Shown piece after piece: positions 37,063 to 48,800 of a stretch of DNA of 64,000 bases. Position numbers and translations under genes: made by a program. The notes beneath the pieces are model-generated. The model had not been told where the DNA came from. It ran no database searches and saw only the letters and a list, made by a program, of their open reading frames with translations. Source of the stretch: Polytrichum commune (Eukaryota > Streptophyta > Polytrichopsida > Polytrichales > Polytrichaceae). The stretch's first letter is position 1; the number at the start of each line of letters is the position of its first letter. The stretch spans positions 30,227,666-30,291,665 of the forward strand of contig OX485807.1 in the NCBI GenBank assembly GCA_950295325.1, in the 5' to 3' direction.

Positions 37063-37220
37063 TAGAGTCCATTATTGTTGAAGTTGAAACAAGAGGCGAA
37101 AAAAAATAGAATTCGCATCATGAATGTACTTCATGTGCCGAAGTTGTAAGCCAACTCGCTCTCGGAGAACAAGTTTTTGTTGAGCAAGATGAAGGTGCAA
37201 TTTCACGTAAATGAATGGAT
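37063..37220 (+). pseudogene. Ty1/copia pol fragment after the protease
   Basis: Resumes the copia frame directly after the 538-bp insertion with IESIIVEVETRGEKK, followed by a stop and shifted frames covering the region usually reading LHVPxLxxNLLSVSxL, then KMKVQFHVNEWIV. It is cut at 37223 by the inverted LTR-like repeat. Confidence 0.75.
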
Positions 37221-37222
37221 TG

Positions 37223-38190
37223 TGTGACGCACATCTCTTCATGAGGAATGCCTGAAACATCATGGGCACAAAGGGGACCCTGGAGTAACACCCGGGGCTT
37301 GTCACACCATTGGTGAAAGGCCCAAGTGATCCTAGGGTGGGTGAGGCCCCGAGCATTGGGAATGCTTCTCATTCACGGAGACTAAGAGTCACGAGGGTAA
37401 GGCCATCAATTATGCATAGGTTATGGTGTGTGGACTCTAGATTGTTCAAGAATACCTCAATTAGAGGTATGAGGTAGGAGATATGGCAATTTGAGTGGGG
37501 CGCAGCGCCCTGGTACACCAGTGGCCTAGGAGTGGCTCCTGGGACTACCAAGGTTTGAACAAGCATAAATTCCTCAATACTTGCCCGAATTGGACAATTG
37601 AGGAGTCCATCGGCATCTACGTGAAGAGTAGATGTCAATAAAGTGGTCGCTTGGTTGCATCAAAGATCATACAAAGAAGTTATATTGTTATGAAGTTGCT
37701 GACGACCTCCAGTCCCAATGGCTAAGGGAAAATGTCTACTTGGCCCCAACTCTTGGTAGAGAGATAAAAGGTTTCTTGACAATGGGATAGGGCCCTGCCA
37801 AAAGTCCTAGAGGCTTATATGGGTGAGGCAGTGTGGCTGCCAAACCCACCCGAGGCCGAACGGCACGGCCTTCATGGGCATTGGCCCAACATGAGGGCAT
37901 AGTTGCATAGTATGGTTCGGGTTGTCTTAGGGTTGGTCCGGCAATGCAATGATCAACATAAGATTGGACTTCCATGGATGGAAATCCACATCTTAACATT
38001 GGAAATTGTTTAAGAGGTAAGTCCCGAATGCAAGTGTAGGAGGGTTGGTCCCTCTCATTTGAACTAAAATGTACGTGGTATGGGGAGCTGATCATTTGCA
38101 TGGCGGAATGCGAAGGGTTAACGTTCATGACCCTTACTAGGATTGAAAGATGACCAAGATTGTTAAGGGACGCTAGTTGGGGTTGCGACA
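37223..38190 (-). mobile_element. LTR-like dispersed repeat, copy 3 (inverted)
   Basis: Minus-strand counterpart of 35297-36267, about 968 bp, starting TGTCGCAACCCC at 38190 and ending GTGCGTCACA at 37223. It lies within the same copia relic, between the post-protease segment and the integrase segment. No clear target duplication was seen. With copy 2 it forms a large inverted pair separated by ~0.95 kb. Confidence 0.72.
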
Positions 38191-38220
38191 TGAACCTAGG
38201 TTAAATTTTTCATCCCACCT

Positions 38221-38442
38221 TTACAGTGGTTTACAAAGCATGTATGAAGGGTAAGTAATATGCGGAGAGGCGAGTAACAAAACTCCATGGGAGGGACAAA
38301 GTATTTTGTTACTTGCCTTGATAATTTTTCGAGGAAGGTATGGGTTTACATGATGAAATCCAAAGTAGAGTGGTTTGAGAGCTTTAAGGAGTTTCAAAGA
38401 TTTGTAAAAATACAATCAGAGCATGAAATCAAAGCATTTTGA
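38221..38442 (+). pseudogene. Ty1/copia integrase fragment
   Basis: From about 38226 one frame gives ACMKGK and HGRDK, resembling the pre-integrase zinc region. From 38299 another frame gives KYFVTCLDNFSRKVWVYMMK, then SKVEWFESFKEFQRFVKIQS up to a stop at 38440. This is the start of the copia integrase catalytic core, usually F-V-T-F-I-D-D-F-S-R-K. Here the second Asp of the DD pair is Asn. Downstream (to ~38640) similarity fades. Confidence 0.85.
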
Positions 38443-40361
38443 TATCGGGTGAGGAGCAACGATATCCCACGAGGGAGCGGCAACCGCTTGGAGATTAGTG
38501 GAAGAACCACATTTTGCCTCAACGTGGTGAAGAACGGGCCAACGTGGCAATATTCGAAGCTCCTTTGAGTTGGAGTGAAGCAATTAGGCATAATATGTGG
38601 AAACTTATGGACAATGTTCAATCCTCATTATTTAAGACAAAATGCTCAAAGCTGGCCATAGTAGAAACCTTACCCCCTAAATGACCATTGTATTGATATT
38701 TAAAAAATTATGATAAAAAAAAATGTATATGGCAATGTTTTAGAACTTCTTTCATGACAACAATTTATTTGAAAATGTTCCACCTTTATAATACATCCAA
38801 ATTAAGGTAAATAAGTAGGTAACATTATCTTCTTATTGATTTTGAAAGAAATTACATGTTGGTATAGTCCACCCCGTTAATACAACACTCGTTTATACAA
38901 CACCCTCAATATTACGACACATTTTTACGAGACCAAACTTTTAGTTCAAAACTCCCTCTTTTATACAACTACAACACTTGATAATGCAACATATAGAATC
39001 TCCGTTTTGTCATATTAAAGAGGTAGTTCATGCTAGAATTCCTTTCATTTGTACAATGTACATCTAAAATACATCCATTTCCACTTGGAAACCACTTGGG
39101 AACTTCACTTATTGTTGGGAACTTAATGGTAATTAGGGTTATTAGTGTAGAATGGACATAGTTAGTGTGAGAGTGGCCTCCTGCCTAGTATGTTGCCTTG
39201 TACACGGGTGATATAGTATCACCAATATCTTGATGCTAAACATCATGCATCATTGTTGTCTAGTTTCTTATTAGAGAACTCTTTATATTTTGATGTTAAT
39301 GAAATTATTAGTTTCCAAAAGTTAGATTGGAATTTAGATAAGATGACAATTGCTAACTTGGGTAGGCAACACCAAAGATCTTTGGACTCTTATTTTAAGA
39401 GTTCTTGAGAATATTTGTAATTGTTTGGAGTTATAAGTTATTATTTCATACCATCTATATTGCTTAAACTTGTTGTATATATTTTTAAGCTCATATTACT
39501 TATGTTTTCATATTCCCTCAATAATATGACAACTTTATGTCATTTTTCATATTAATGAGAAGACGACAACTCGATAATACGACTTTTTTTGTATTTCCCA
39601 AAATTGTCATACTAAAGAGGGAGAAAAATAATGCAAAGATTTCTCTCGGGCTATCACACCCCCTTACGTTTCATAACCACGTGCGATAAAAGTTTGCTAC
39701 CCTATATTATATGCCATATATAATTTTGAAAATTATGATATTTTTTCTACATATGCATAACCATTGATAATATCTTTTGTATATATATTTTTGAAATTTT
39801 TAGGCATCTTGAATTTTGTAGTAATTGTTTCAATTCAATTTTGCGTCATTCTAGTTAGAAGCGGTATGTTTTATTTTTATTTTTAAAAAAACCATCAAAT
39901 TTAATTACCATTTTTTAACTATGTAATAGATACCGTGTATATCTACTTATGAAAAAGAGTTGATTAAATTTCGACCCATTTTGATGATGCTATATGTAAA
40001 AAGTAGATTTGTTTTATCGCACATGGTGTTCAACTTGACAATGGAGTGCACCCCCCAAGAGATTTCATCTATTTATTTTATTGAAGTTGGAGTTCTCCGG
40101 AGGCCAAGTTTGTTGTCCGAGGCTTTGAGGTTGCCCAAGAAACTTGACCTATGGAGAACTCCCCTTGGAAAAAGTGTCGCCACGTTGCCAACCATGTCAT
40201 TATTTCATCCATGTACAAAGTTCTTCACCAAATGACTCTTGGCCGTAGTGTAAACCACCACCGGACAAGAGTGTCACTCTCGGCCAATCAAATTTCAGAA
40301 TTCCCCTAGAATTCCTGACCGGAGGACTTCTACACCGTAGTGTAAACCGGCCCTAAGTCCC
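38443..40361. other. Old repeat-derived, AT-rich DNA; no gene
   Basis: The first 200 bp may be further decayed copia. At 40235-40345, CGTAGTGTAAACC occurs twice, the second followed by GGCCCTAA; this resembles one end of a Harbinger-like element, but its partner end was not found. A diverged relative may begin near 52716. No coding region can be supported. Confidence 0.4.
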
Positions 40362-40423
40362 ATCGTAGCTTGGTGGTAATCGGAAGGTGCGGAAGAAAGG
40401 ATCATGAAAGAACCGGTTCAAGT
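40362..40423 (+). repeat. tRNA-like SINE head (candidate)
   Basis: TAGCTTGGTGGTAATC near 40367 resembles a pol III A box, and GGTTCAAGTC near 40414 is a good B box, spaced as in tRNAs. The sequence does not fold into a convincing tRNA, so a SINE head or tRNA relic is more likely. It directly abuts the MITE at 40424. Confidence 0.35.
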
Positions 40424-40567
40424 CACTACAGTAGTAGGAAAGGTGGATCTACATGACACGCCAATTTAACATGAAGTGTCATCATGACATAATGACACCG
40501 GTTGGAGTTACTATGGACACTTTGTGTTAGATTAGCGTGTCATGTAGACCCCCCTTTCCTACTAGTG
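40424..40567. mobile_element. CACTA-like MITE in the MGST3 promoter
   Basis: The left end CACTACAGTAGTAGGAAAGG and the complement of the right end, CACTAGTAGGAAAGG, are inverted relatives (the left has a small insertion). A further inverted match contains CTACATGACACGC. CACTA termini fit that superfamily, but the flanking triplets (AGT, ATT) do not match exactly. The element ends 10 bp before the TATA box of the MGST3 gene. Confidence 0.6.
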
Positions 40568-40577
40568 ATTGGTAAGC

Positions 40578-40584
40578 TATAAAA
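40578..40584 (+). promoter_or_regulatory. TATA box, MGST3 gene
   Basis: TATAAAA in a GC-richer setting. Transcription would start around 40610. It precedes a spliced 5' leader and the 41222 start codon. Confidence 0.6.
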
Positions 40585-40913
40585 TGGAGAAGGAAGGAAG
40601 GTGATATGGAAGGTGAAGAGGCCTGCCTATAGAGTGGCCTCCAAGCTCACCCAATTTCCTCTCCTCTGACACTCTCAAATCAAGCCTCATCGATCCCTCA
40701 CTATATCAATCACCACCTTACGACATCTGGAGTCATTCCGAAAGCCCCTTGCTTTTTTGAATATATGTACTTAGATGTTCTTTACAGTCTTCGTGTCGGT
40801 TTCAGTCACTTCATCAGTTGGTTTGTGAGTTCTCAGGCTACCGTATCACTTCCTGCAGCTACTGCTAAGTTCTCCTCTTACTGCGGTGTGCATCTTCTAT
40901 TTAGTTCATCCAG

Positions 40914-41210
40914 GTAAATACCTCACACTTATCTCTGTACAAGTGCTTCAATCTTCTTGCTCTGCACAAATCATTCTCTTAAATCCTGTGAATCCTGTTT
41001 ACCACAGTTAGAGAAATTCCATGGCGATTCGGTTGTTTGAAATTGAAGTTCGGTTGCTTATTGTCTCGTATATTGATCTGTGAAGGAAGTGCATAGCTGT
41101 GAGTGCGTGTTATTGAATTGTATTTGCTATAAGTTGAGGCTAAAGTGGTCTAGCAAATTTTGGCGCATAGTTGCAACTCATCCTTTCTTTTATTCTGTGG
41201 CATTGACTAG
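40914..41210 (+). other. Probable 5'-UTR intron of the MGST3 gene
   Basis: The donor CAG/GTAAATACC at 40914 and an acceptor after a pyrimidine-rich stretch (TTTCTTTTATTCTG, ending ACTAG at 41210) bracket a 297-bp T-rich intron, 11 bp before the start codon. Inferred from sequence only; other acceptors are possible. Confidence 0.5.
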
Positions 41211-41221
41211 GGTTGTGAGCA

Positions 41222-41665
41222 ATGGCGGTGGAGATGGTAGCGGGGTATGGGTGGGTCATCCTGGCGCTTGTAGCCAATGTCTTACTCAATCTATACATGG
41301 CTATACAAGTTGGGAGCGCCCGCAGGAAATACAAAGTACCCTACCCAACAATGTACGCGCTCGACAGCGAAAACAAGCAAGCAAACCTCTTCAACTGTGT
41401 GCAGAGAGGTCACCAGAACTCCCTTGAGTTCATGCCCACATTCTTTGGTCTTCTCCTGATTGGTGGTCTCCAGTTCCCCATAGCCGCAGCAATTCTTGGA
41501 GCTATTTATAATGTCGCACGCTTACTCTACTTCCAGGGCTATGCTACTGGGTCTGTGGAAGCACGAATAACACATGGAGGAGGACTTCACTTCCTGGCTT
41601 TGATGGGACTCCTCGTTTGTTCTATTTCTTGCGCGCTTCACCAGTTTTTCCCAGATGTAGTGTAA
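41222..41665 (+). CDS. MGST3: Microsomal glutathione S-transferase 3-like MAPEG protein
   Basis: A 147-residue intronless coding region. MAPEG proteins are small four-helix membrane enzymes of the ER or outer organelle membranes; MGST3 types conjugate glutathione and reduce lipid hydroperoxides. Hydrophobic segments lie at about residues 10-30, 68-83, 85-103 and 121-140. The loop at 57-69 reads FNCVQRGHQNSLE, the glutathione-binding signature region of MGST3/LTC4S/FLAP proteins, preceded by VPYPTMYALDSENK. YNVARLLYFQGYATG at 96-110 is also characteristic. Length fits plant MGST3 (about 145-150). The first ATG is used; it follows a TATA box and a probable leader intron. It is expressed toward the convergent NPF transporter; no functional link is implied. 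Confidence 0.95.
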   Translation: MAVEMVAGYGWVILALVANVLLNLYMAIQVGSARRKYKVPYPTMYALDSENKQANLFNCVQRGHQNSLEFMPTFFGLLLIGGLQFPIAAAILGAIYNVARLLYFQGYATGSVEARITHGGGLHFLALMGLLVCSISCALHQFFPDVV

Positions 41666-42365
41666 AAGCTTTATATATTCACATAGGAAATTAATGGATT
41701 TGTAGCGATCCTTCCGTCATTTGCCATTTTGCTATTTGTCGCGATCAATGGAATGCCATAGGCTACTTGCCGTGGATGTTTTTGCTGAGGTTGAACCTCC
41801 TGAAGGATAGTAAAGAGACCCTTGGTTGTTCTGGGTGAAGTGTGCGCGGTGTCGCTTGACAATGTGTGCAACTGGAGTTCTGTCTGATAAAATAACGTTC
41901 GAGATTTTTGTGTATTGCTTTCTGAGGATTGAACACAAGGATTGCTTTCTTGGCAAGTTTCGTGGTTTTTGTGTAGGCAAGTTTGTTTGATTGCAGTATC
42001 GAAGTAGAAAGAAAGCTTGAAGTCGATTACTGCACTTGAGAACTATTCCTTTAACAGTGGAACACCGTATAATCAGCAAACCCAACGTCTCTCCAAAGCT
42101 CAAACTAATGAGAGCTTGACCAATCCTCGAGAATTCAATAGTTTGAGCAAGTGTAAAGTGCCCATGAGTTTAAAAGGGGAAGGGTACTAAGCAAAAGAAA
42201 ATTCATCAAAAGCCAAAAGAAACTGAGAGCCCATTGGCTTTGGACCCGTAAAACGTGCTCAAACTCAACGACATTAATCCCAACCTCAATGTCAAAGGGA
42301 CCTCAAATATCTTTGTTATATGGTGTAGGAAGTCAAATTAATTGTTCCGAGAGGGTTAACATTAT
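41666..42365. other. Intergenic DNA between convergent genes
   Basis: Should contain the MGST3 3' UTR. Short open frames on both strands have no domain. No clear poly(A) signal could be singled out. Confidence 0.4.
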
Positions 42366-42861
42366 CATACAAGTGCTTCAAAAAAGAGATTATCTGATCT
42401 AATTTCTCTAGCGTCCATCAGAAAGCACCAGACTTACGGCATGATCATTGACTCTACACATTCGTTAGCTAGAAATCATCATGCTCTCCCTTTTGCTGAA
42501 GGTCAGCCTTATGAGGCGGCAGATGATCAGAGGCTTGAATTGGATGAACTGGCGCAGCGGTCCGTGTGCGAAGCTGCTGCTGCTGGTCACTCGCATAGTC
42601 ATCATGTCGGGATCATACAAGTGCTTCAAAAAAGAGATTATCTGATCTAATTTCTCTAGCGTCCGTCAGAAAGCACCAGACTTTCGGCATGATCATTGAC
42701 TCTACACATTCATTAGCTAGAATTCATCATGCTCTCCCTTTTGCTGAAGTTCAGCCTTATGAGGCGGCAGATCATCAGAGGCTTGAATTGGATTAACTGG
42801 CGTAACCGTTCGTGTGCGAAGCTGCTGGTGCTGGTCACTCGCATAGTCGTCCTGTCGGAAT
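42366..42861. repeat. 248-bp direct tandem duplication covering the end of the NPF gene
   Basis: Copy A (42366-42613) and copy B (42614-42861) share a start (CATACAAGTGCTTCAAAAAA) and remain ~93-95 percent alike. Copy B includes the last ~145 bases of NPF coding sequence and its stop (42717-42719). Copy A carries the equivalent C-terminal codons downstream of the real stop (HLPPHKA.LQQKGEHDDF-like on the minus strand). The duplication therefore added a second, unused copy of the protein tail to the 3' UTR. Confidence 0.88.
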
Positions 42862-45800
42862 TTCTTGTACCGGTAGAAATGCGCAACAGTTATGAAGTAC
42901 AAGAAATTAATGAAACTCAATACTGCCATGAGCCAGTAGAACAAGTTCAGCTTGCTCCGGTTGAAAGGCCGGCTATCGGACAACCAACCCGGTTGTGACC
43001 CGCCGTGGCTGGTGGCCTTGTTGACAATGTTGACGACCGCGGTGCTGATGAAGTAGCCGAGCCCGATGGTGGAAAACGAGAGCCCCGTGCTCGTGCTCCG
43101 CATGCTATCAGGCGCTTGGTCATAAAAAAACTCAAGAACTCCGATGTATGTAAACATGTCGGCGATCCCAAATGTGAAGTATTGCGGCACGAGCCAAAAC
43201 ACGCTCATCGGGATGGTGGCCCTCGAGTCGTCGAGGAGGCCGTACTGTTTCGCCGTGTTGGTGCGCTTCACCTCCACGAGTGCCGCGATGATCATCGACA
43301 CGACCGAGAGGATCAACCCGATGGCAATGCGTTGGAGGAACGTGATGCCCCGGTCAAGCCCCGTGAACCGCCGGGCGAACGGGACGAAGAGCCGGTCGTA
43401 GAGCGGCACAAGGATGGCCATCATGATCAACGGGAAGAAGGGGATGGAGGCCGCTGGGAACTTGAAGTGTTTGCCAATCTTGCGGTCCATTGTCGAGCCT
43501 TGCTCGATCGTGTACGTTTGGAGCTGTGCGAGCACGACGTTCATGATGATGGTGCCCACCCAGATCGGCATCAGCTTCATCATCGCTTTTGTTTCTTCGA
43601 CCTGCGTCACGGTGCAAATTCTCCATCTGCTCTTTGGGACATTTTGGTTATGGCCCGCGGCGGCGGTGGTCGCGTCGTCCACCATAGCTGCTCGGTCAAG
43701 GCACCTGCTTGAAACAAGCAATGTAATGTTATAACAACTTTGATGTATTCCATGCATGCCACAAGAGGTGTTAAAATGAGTTTGTGCCGCAATGAACCGA
43801 TACGGAAAAGCTCGTTGTCCAAATCTACACACTCACTCCAAGCATGCATTGAAAACTTATCGAACATAGAAAGTTTTGTACGCAAAAGAAACAATTCTTG
43901 ATTAAACTTTTGATTGAATCAAAAAATCACTCTATTGTGTCCACAAGACAAAAAACCAGATGTGTGCATCCCAACCTCTACAAGTTTTCAAGCTTAGATC
44001 AAGAGTTGTTGGCTTTTCAAAGAGTACTTTCCTTGCAATTCTCATCGTAAATGTACCTACCAAAAGAGTCTCCAACATTTTCCAACACATGTATTCATAA
44101 CTGGGAATTTTGACCCAACCTAGGTTTGGGTGCCATTCCTACCCTAAGCTAGTATGATAATAAGACTACATAACTAGGGAGAGGAGAGTGAATGAGAACT
44201 TGTTTTTAAAGATATCCACCTACACAAATTATTTATGGGCTTTAAACTACACTAAATATGATACCAAATATGATATTTAGTGTCACCAATTCTAATAGTA
44301 TTGCTCAATACTGCTTGTAAACTGTGGTATAGTGTCACCAACACTAAATGGTAACCCAACACTATCTGTCATTCCTTGGAAAATTTCTGGTAGATTACGG
44401 ATTTACAGCGTTGCAAATATTGTCACTTGCCAAGTAAATTTTCATCCAAATTTCAATCATCCATGACAATATTCATCACAAGTTGTTAACAAGAGAAGGA
44501 AGGGCTTTGGCCAATGGATGAAGTCATCCATCATCCATGGCAGTATTTGTTCACTTATTCATAAGAAGTGTCATCCGTAAAGTTACCATAGTGACACCAA
44601 ATACCATATGACATTATATATCACATTTAGTGTAGTTGTTGATGGACAAGGCACTAAAGGGGATGGATAATTTGCTCTGTTTATGGATATAATAAACATG
44701 GGAGAGCCCTTGGAAGTGCTCTCCACTTGGATGAGCAACTGGTTGGTCATGGACTACAACATTTTATAGCTTATGTATAGAACATTAGAATGCAAATACA
44801 TGTCCAACCTTAAATGCTTGAGGCTTTTACTCTAATTGAAATCATTATATATATATAATATTGAGACTTTATTTGGAGTTTCCTTATAAGAGAATTGTAA
44901 AGATGGATTTAAGAGAATATCTATACAATTGGAATGAGGAGCATTGTCATTAATCCTCACCAAATAATTTTCGATGCATTTTTGTTCAAAAAGAATTTGA
45001 ACTCCAAGTTTAATCAAAATCACCTTAGTTGCAAGAAATATGAGTTTCATAGGTGAGATTAAAATAAAATTGTCATGTCAACATCCATGGTATTTTCTTG
45101 ATATAGTACATTTGTAACAAGGAACAAACTAAGGGGATTGTTCAATCAAACCCCGTCGAGCGGTCACATGACCTATCAAAATTTGGATTTTCACCACATG
45201 AAGAGGAGCAAGGTATCTACTCTGTTTCTTCTTTCTTTACATTTCAACTTACAACTAGAATTTTTAAAATTTTGGTAGGTCATGTGACTAGGCAACGCAT
45301 GTATGTGGTCATCACAGGTAGATCACTCTAAGGCATTTTTGTGCACCACGTGCGGCTAGGGGTTTTTTGTTTTGGGCTATTTACCTTCAAGGGTTGAATT
45401 AAAGCCTCCCTATAATTACTTAAATTTCAAAAATGACCCATTTGTTTGTACCCTTCCAATACTTATATTGTCCAAGTCACTGCAATTTTTTGTACTCTAT
45501 ATTCCTTTTAAGTAATTTTGGACAGACAAAAATCCCAATTATCATCCATCCCCGTGAGTCCTAAACCCATTTACATACCATACTAAAGATACCTTCTAGG
45601 ATCCTTATCTTCAGCCCCTATATTAATTTTACAAAAAAATAATGGCCCACGTTTTATGTCCATCTAACTTACTTATAATGGGATTGTCTACATTTAATGG
45701 CCCCTTCATTATTTGGAATTCCTTTATAATTTTTATTTCAAATGATTTTAATCCTCTCTATATTATGCCGTACGTCGTTTTTAAAATGCACTAAGTGATC

Positions 45801-48800
45801 TACCCGTGGTGGTCATTTCAACCAGTGTGTGGTCAAATTAACAATCCCCAAAGTAAGGGTTCCAACCACTTCAAGCTCCACCAAGAAAAATGTTAACCAA
45901 TATATTCATATTATTTGTCCAAGGTGGTGTAAATTTATTAGTTCTTGAAGTAAAAGAATGCTAATTGGAAAAAAAAACACCCTTGAGGAAGATCTCTTTA
46001 AAATTGACTTCCAACCACTTATTGACATTTGTTAGGCATTTTGGGGTTAGCTATTAAATTGATTGAAAGTACGTTGTATATTTGATTAAGTGTGGCCCAC
46101 ACTAATCATCATCAAATCATGTAAATGACCTTGCAAGAACGAGGTAGTAACCATAGAAGGTGGCATGGGACACTTGTTACTACAAAACGACAAGTCATGA
46201 AAGCCAATCAACTTATTAACATGGCAAATCAATTTAACTTCACACTAAACTAGGTATACACTTGTGGGCCTAAGGCATGTGGGTGTTATTCATATATTTT
46301 TCTTAATCGGACACCTATACTTCATTGGCATGCTGTGAGATGAGGATCAAAGAACAAACACCACAAAGACAATCGTTTATAAGAGATTGGACTATGTTCT
46401 TAAATTCTATTAACTAATCCACATTCACTACACTAAATATGATATTCAATGTCACTTACTATTTGGAATTATGCAATGTTATAATTGTTTCATATACATC
46501 TCATTTTTTTTTTTTTACCAACAAAGGTCAAATTGGTTGTTTGGAAATTATAGAACATTAACATCTTTACTAGGTAAAAATCACATTAATAATAAGAAGA
46601 TATAGGAATATGTGCCTATGAATAGTAAGTGACATGAAACATCATATTTGTTGTAGTAAACATAGTTGGAAGGACCTATGTATTCAACTAAGGAATCAAC
46701 AAACATGCACCTCTAATTATGACAACCAAATCAAGGGAGTACAATTCTCAAACTAATTGTCATCGATGTTTCATCATAAATTGGCTAGTGCAACACAAAA
46801 GTTGAAGACATAAATCTAATCAATAGGAGACAGAACAAGAAAAACCAACCAAATAACACATGGATAAGGTAGGCGTGTGTTATTGGATATTTTTCTATCT
46901 ACACCCACTTCTCATAAGACATGAAACATGCAATTAGGGCGAGAAGATTCTCATGCTTATTAAGTGATCAAATAGGTCTCCCCAATCATGTTGACTATTA
47001 AACTTTGAATAGTTACCATATTTCGAGCACATTGTCCAACCTCTTTTATACACACGTCTTTTTGATGTCCGTTCTTAAATCCACACCTAACCACATACCA
47101 CTCAAATACAGGTGTCCAGAATAATTATTGCTATGTTCGATTTAGGCACGTCTACCTTTATAACAGGATACGAGTTCATCAAGACTAGACAAGATCGATA
47201 ACATACCTCAGGTAGTTGGTGTGCTCGATCTTTTGAACACCCAGAAGTGCCGCTTCCTTATGATCGATCTCATACAACATGCTCTCCGAAGTCGCCGGGA
47301 GAGGTGACCGAGCTCTTCGCAACGACGCAACGAAAACTTGTGCAATTCGTGTCAATGGGCTCCCGGAAGGCAGCCGTCTCCGGAAGCGGCGGCACCCGGA
47401 CGCCAAAACAAGCAAGCCGGTGGCCACGAGGGCCAGGCAAATGCCATAGCCAGCCGCGTTGCCCACGTTGTCTTGAATGTACACGAGCACCGTGACACCC
47501 AGCAGCCCACCAAACACGAAGCTGAAGAAGAACCAGTTGAAGTAGACCGACGAGAGCCGCCTCTCCTTCAGGCTCATCTCGTCAAACTGGTCGGCTCCGA
47601 GGCTTGAAATGCAGGGTTTCAGGCCGCCCGATCCAAGCGCTGTTAAGTAGAGGCCTAAGTAGAGAACGGCCAGGTCTTTGTTAGTTGCGGCCTGGCATGG
47701 TGAAGCTGCACAGTAGGGTGGGCGCAAGGAGGAGACTGATGCGGAGGCAGTCAGAAGAGCCAAGCCCTGCATCATCAGTAAGAGATTTTGGGTTAGGGGT
47801 TTCTTTCTTTCATTGTGGGACCTGCATTATTGCCGTTTTTTCTTAGACGGAGGTCAACAGTTTGCAGTTTAGCATAAACCAAGATTGAAAGGGGGCAGTA
47901 GCATGTGGGTGAGGAGGCTCTTTGTCCATGCTTGCTTCAAAAATTAATCCTGCAAATTTTGTTGTATCTAGAATTCAGCCAATAAACCAAACCTGCAATT
48001 TTTTATTTTTTATTTTTTATCATGCATTACGTTTTCTGCATTCATCAAAATTTGTACAATGAGGTAGTGTGCACACCTGTAAGCACATTATTGAGAGGCA
48101 TTCATTTTTAAATTTTGATTGTGAATTTTCAATTTCCCCCATTTAAAATAGACTTGCAAAAGATATCACATTCCATTGCTTTCGCTCTCCCCCTTCCTCA
48201 TTGTTAACAATCGAAGATGATTTAAGCAGCAAGCCATTCACTGATAATAGTTTGATTGCCTTTGCTAGCATTCCCAATCCCCCACATTCAATCTAAATTC
48301 CATTGCATTTCTTATGGTCTTGTGATAATTAAATCATTCTTCATGAAAGGTTCCCTTAAGATATTTATCATTCATTGTTTCTTATTCACAAAAAGGCAAT
48401 ATTCCCTAGTTTGCCAAATATGCTCTCATTAATAATCACTTCACTCAATAACAAGCTAGAGAAAAAGTATGGAAGTGCAATTCTTCACAATATTATAGAC
48501 TATAAACCATGCAGGACAGAAGAAGCAACTTACCACAAGCTCAACCACCCCAAACATCACGACGGTCAAGAATCGGCCCAAATAGGCATCGGCAATAAAA
48601 CCTCCAATGAGAGGACAAATGAACGCCGTGCCTGCAAAATTTGTAACGGTTGTAGCAGCTTTGGTGTTGGCAAAATTGAGCTTATCCATAAGGTAAAGCA
48701 CCAAGTCTATTTGTAGTCCTATAAACGCCATCGTCTCTGCAAACTCCATGACTGCATCCCACATTCCAAATTGCATACACCTATCAACGCCCAATTCAAG

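Noticed and set aside
43005-43712. 235-codon plus-strand open frame
   Set aside because: It is antisense to the GC-rich last exon of the NPF gene. The sense strand carries the conserved motifs, and this frame is a composition artefact rich in R, D, E and H.
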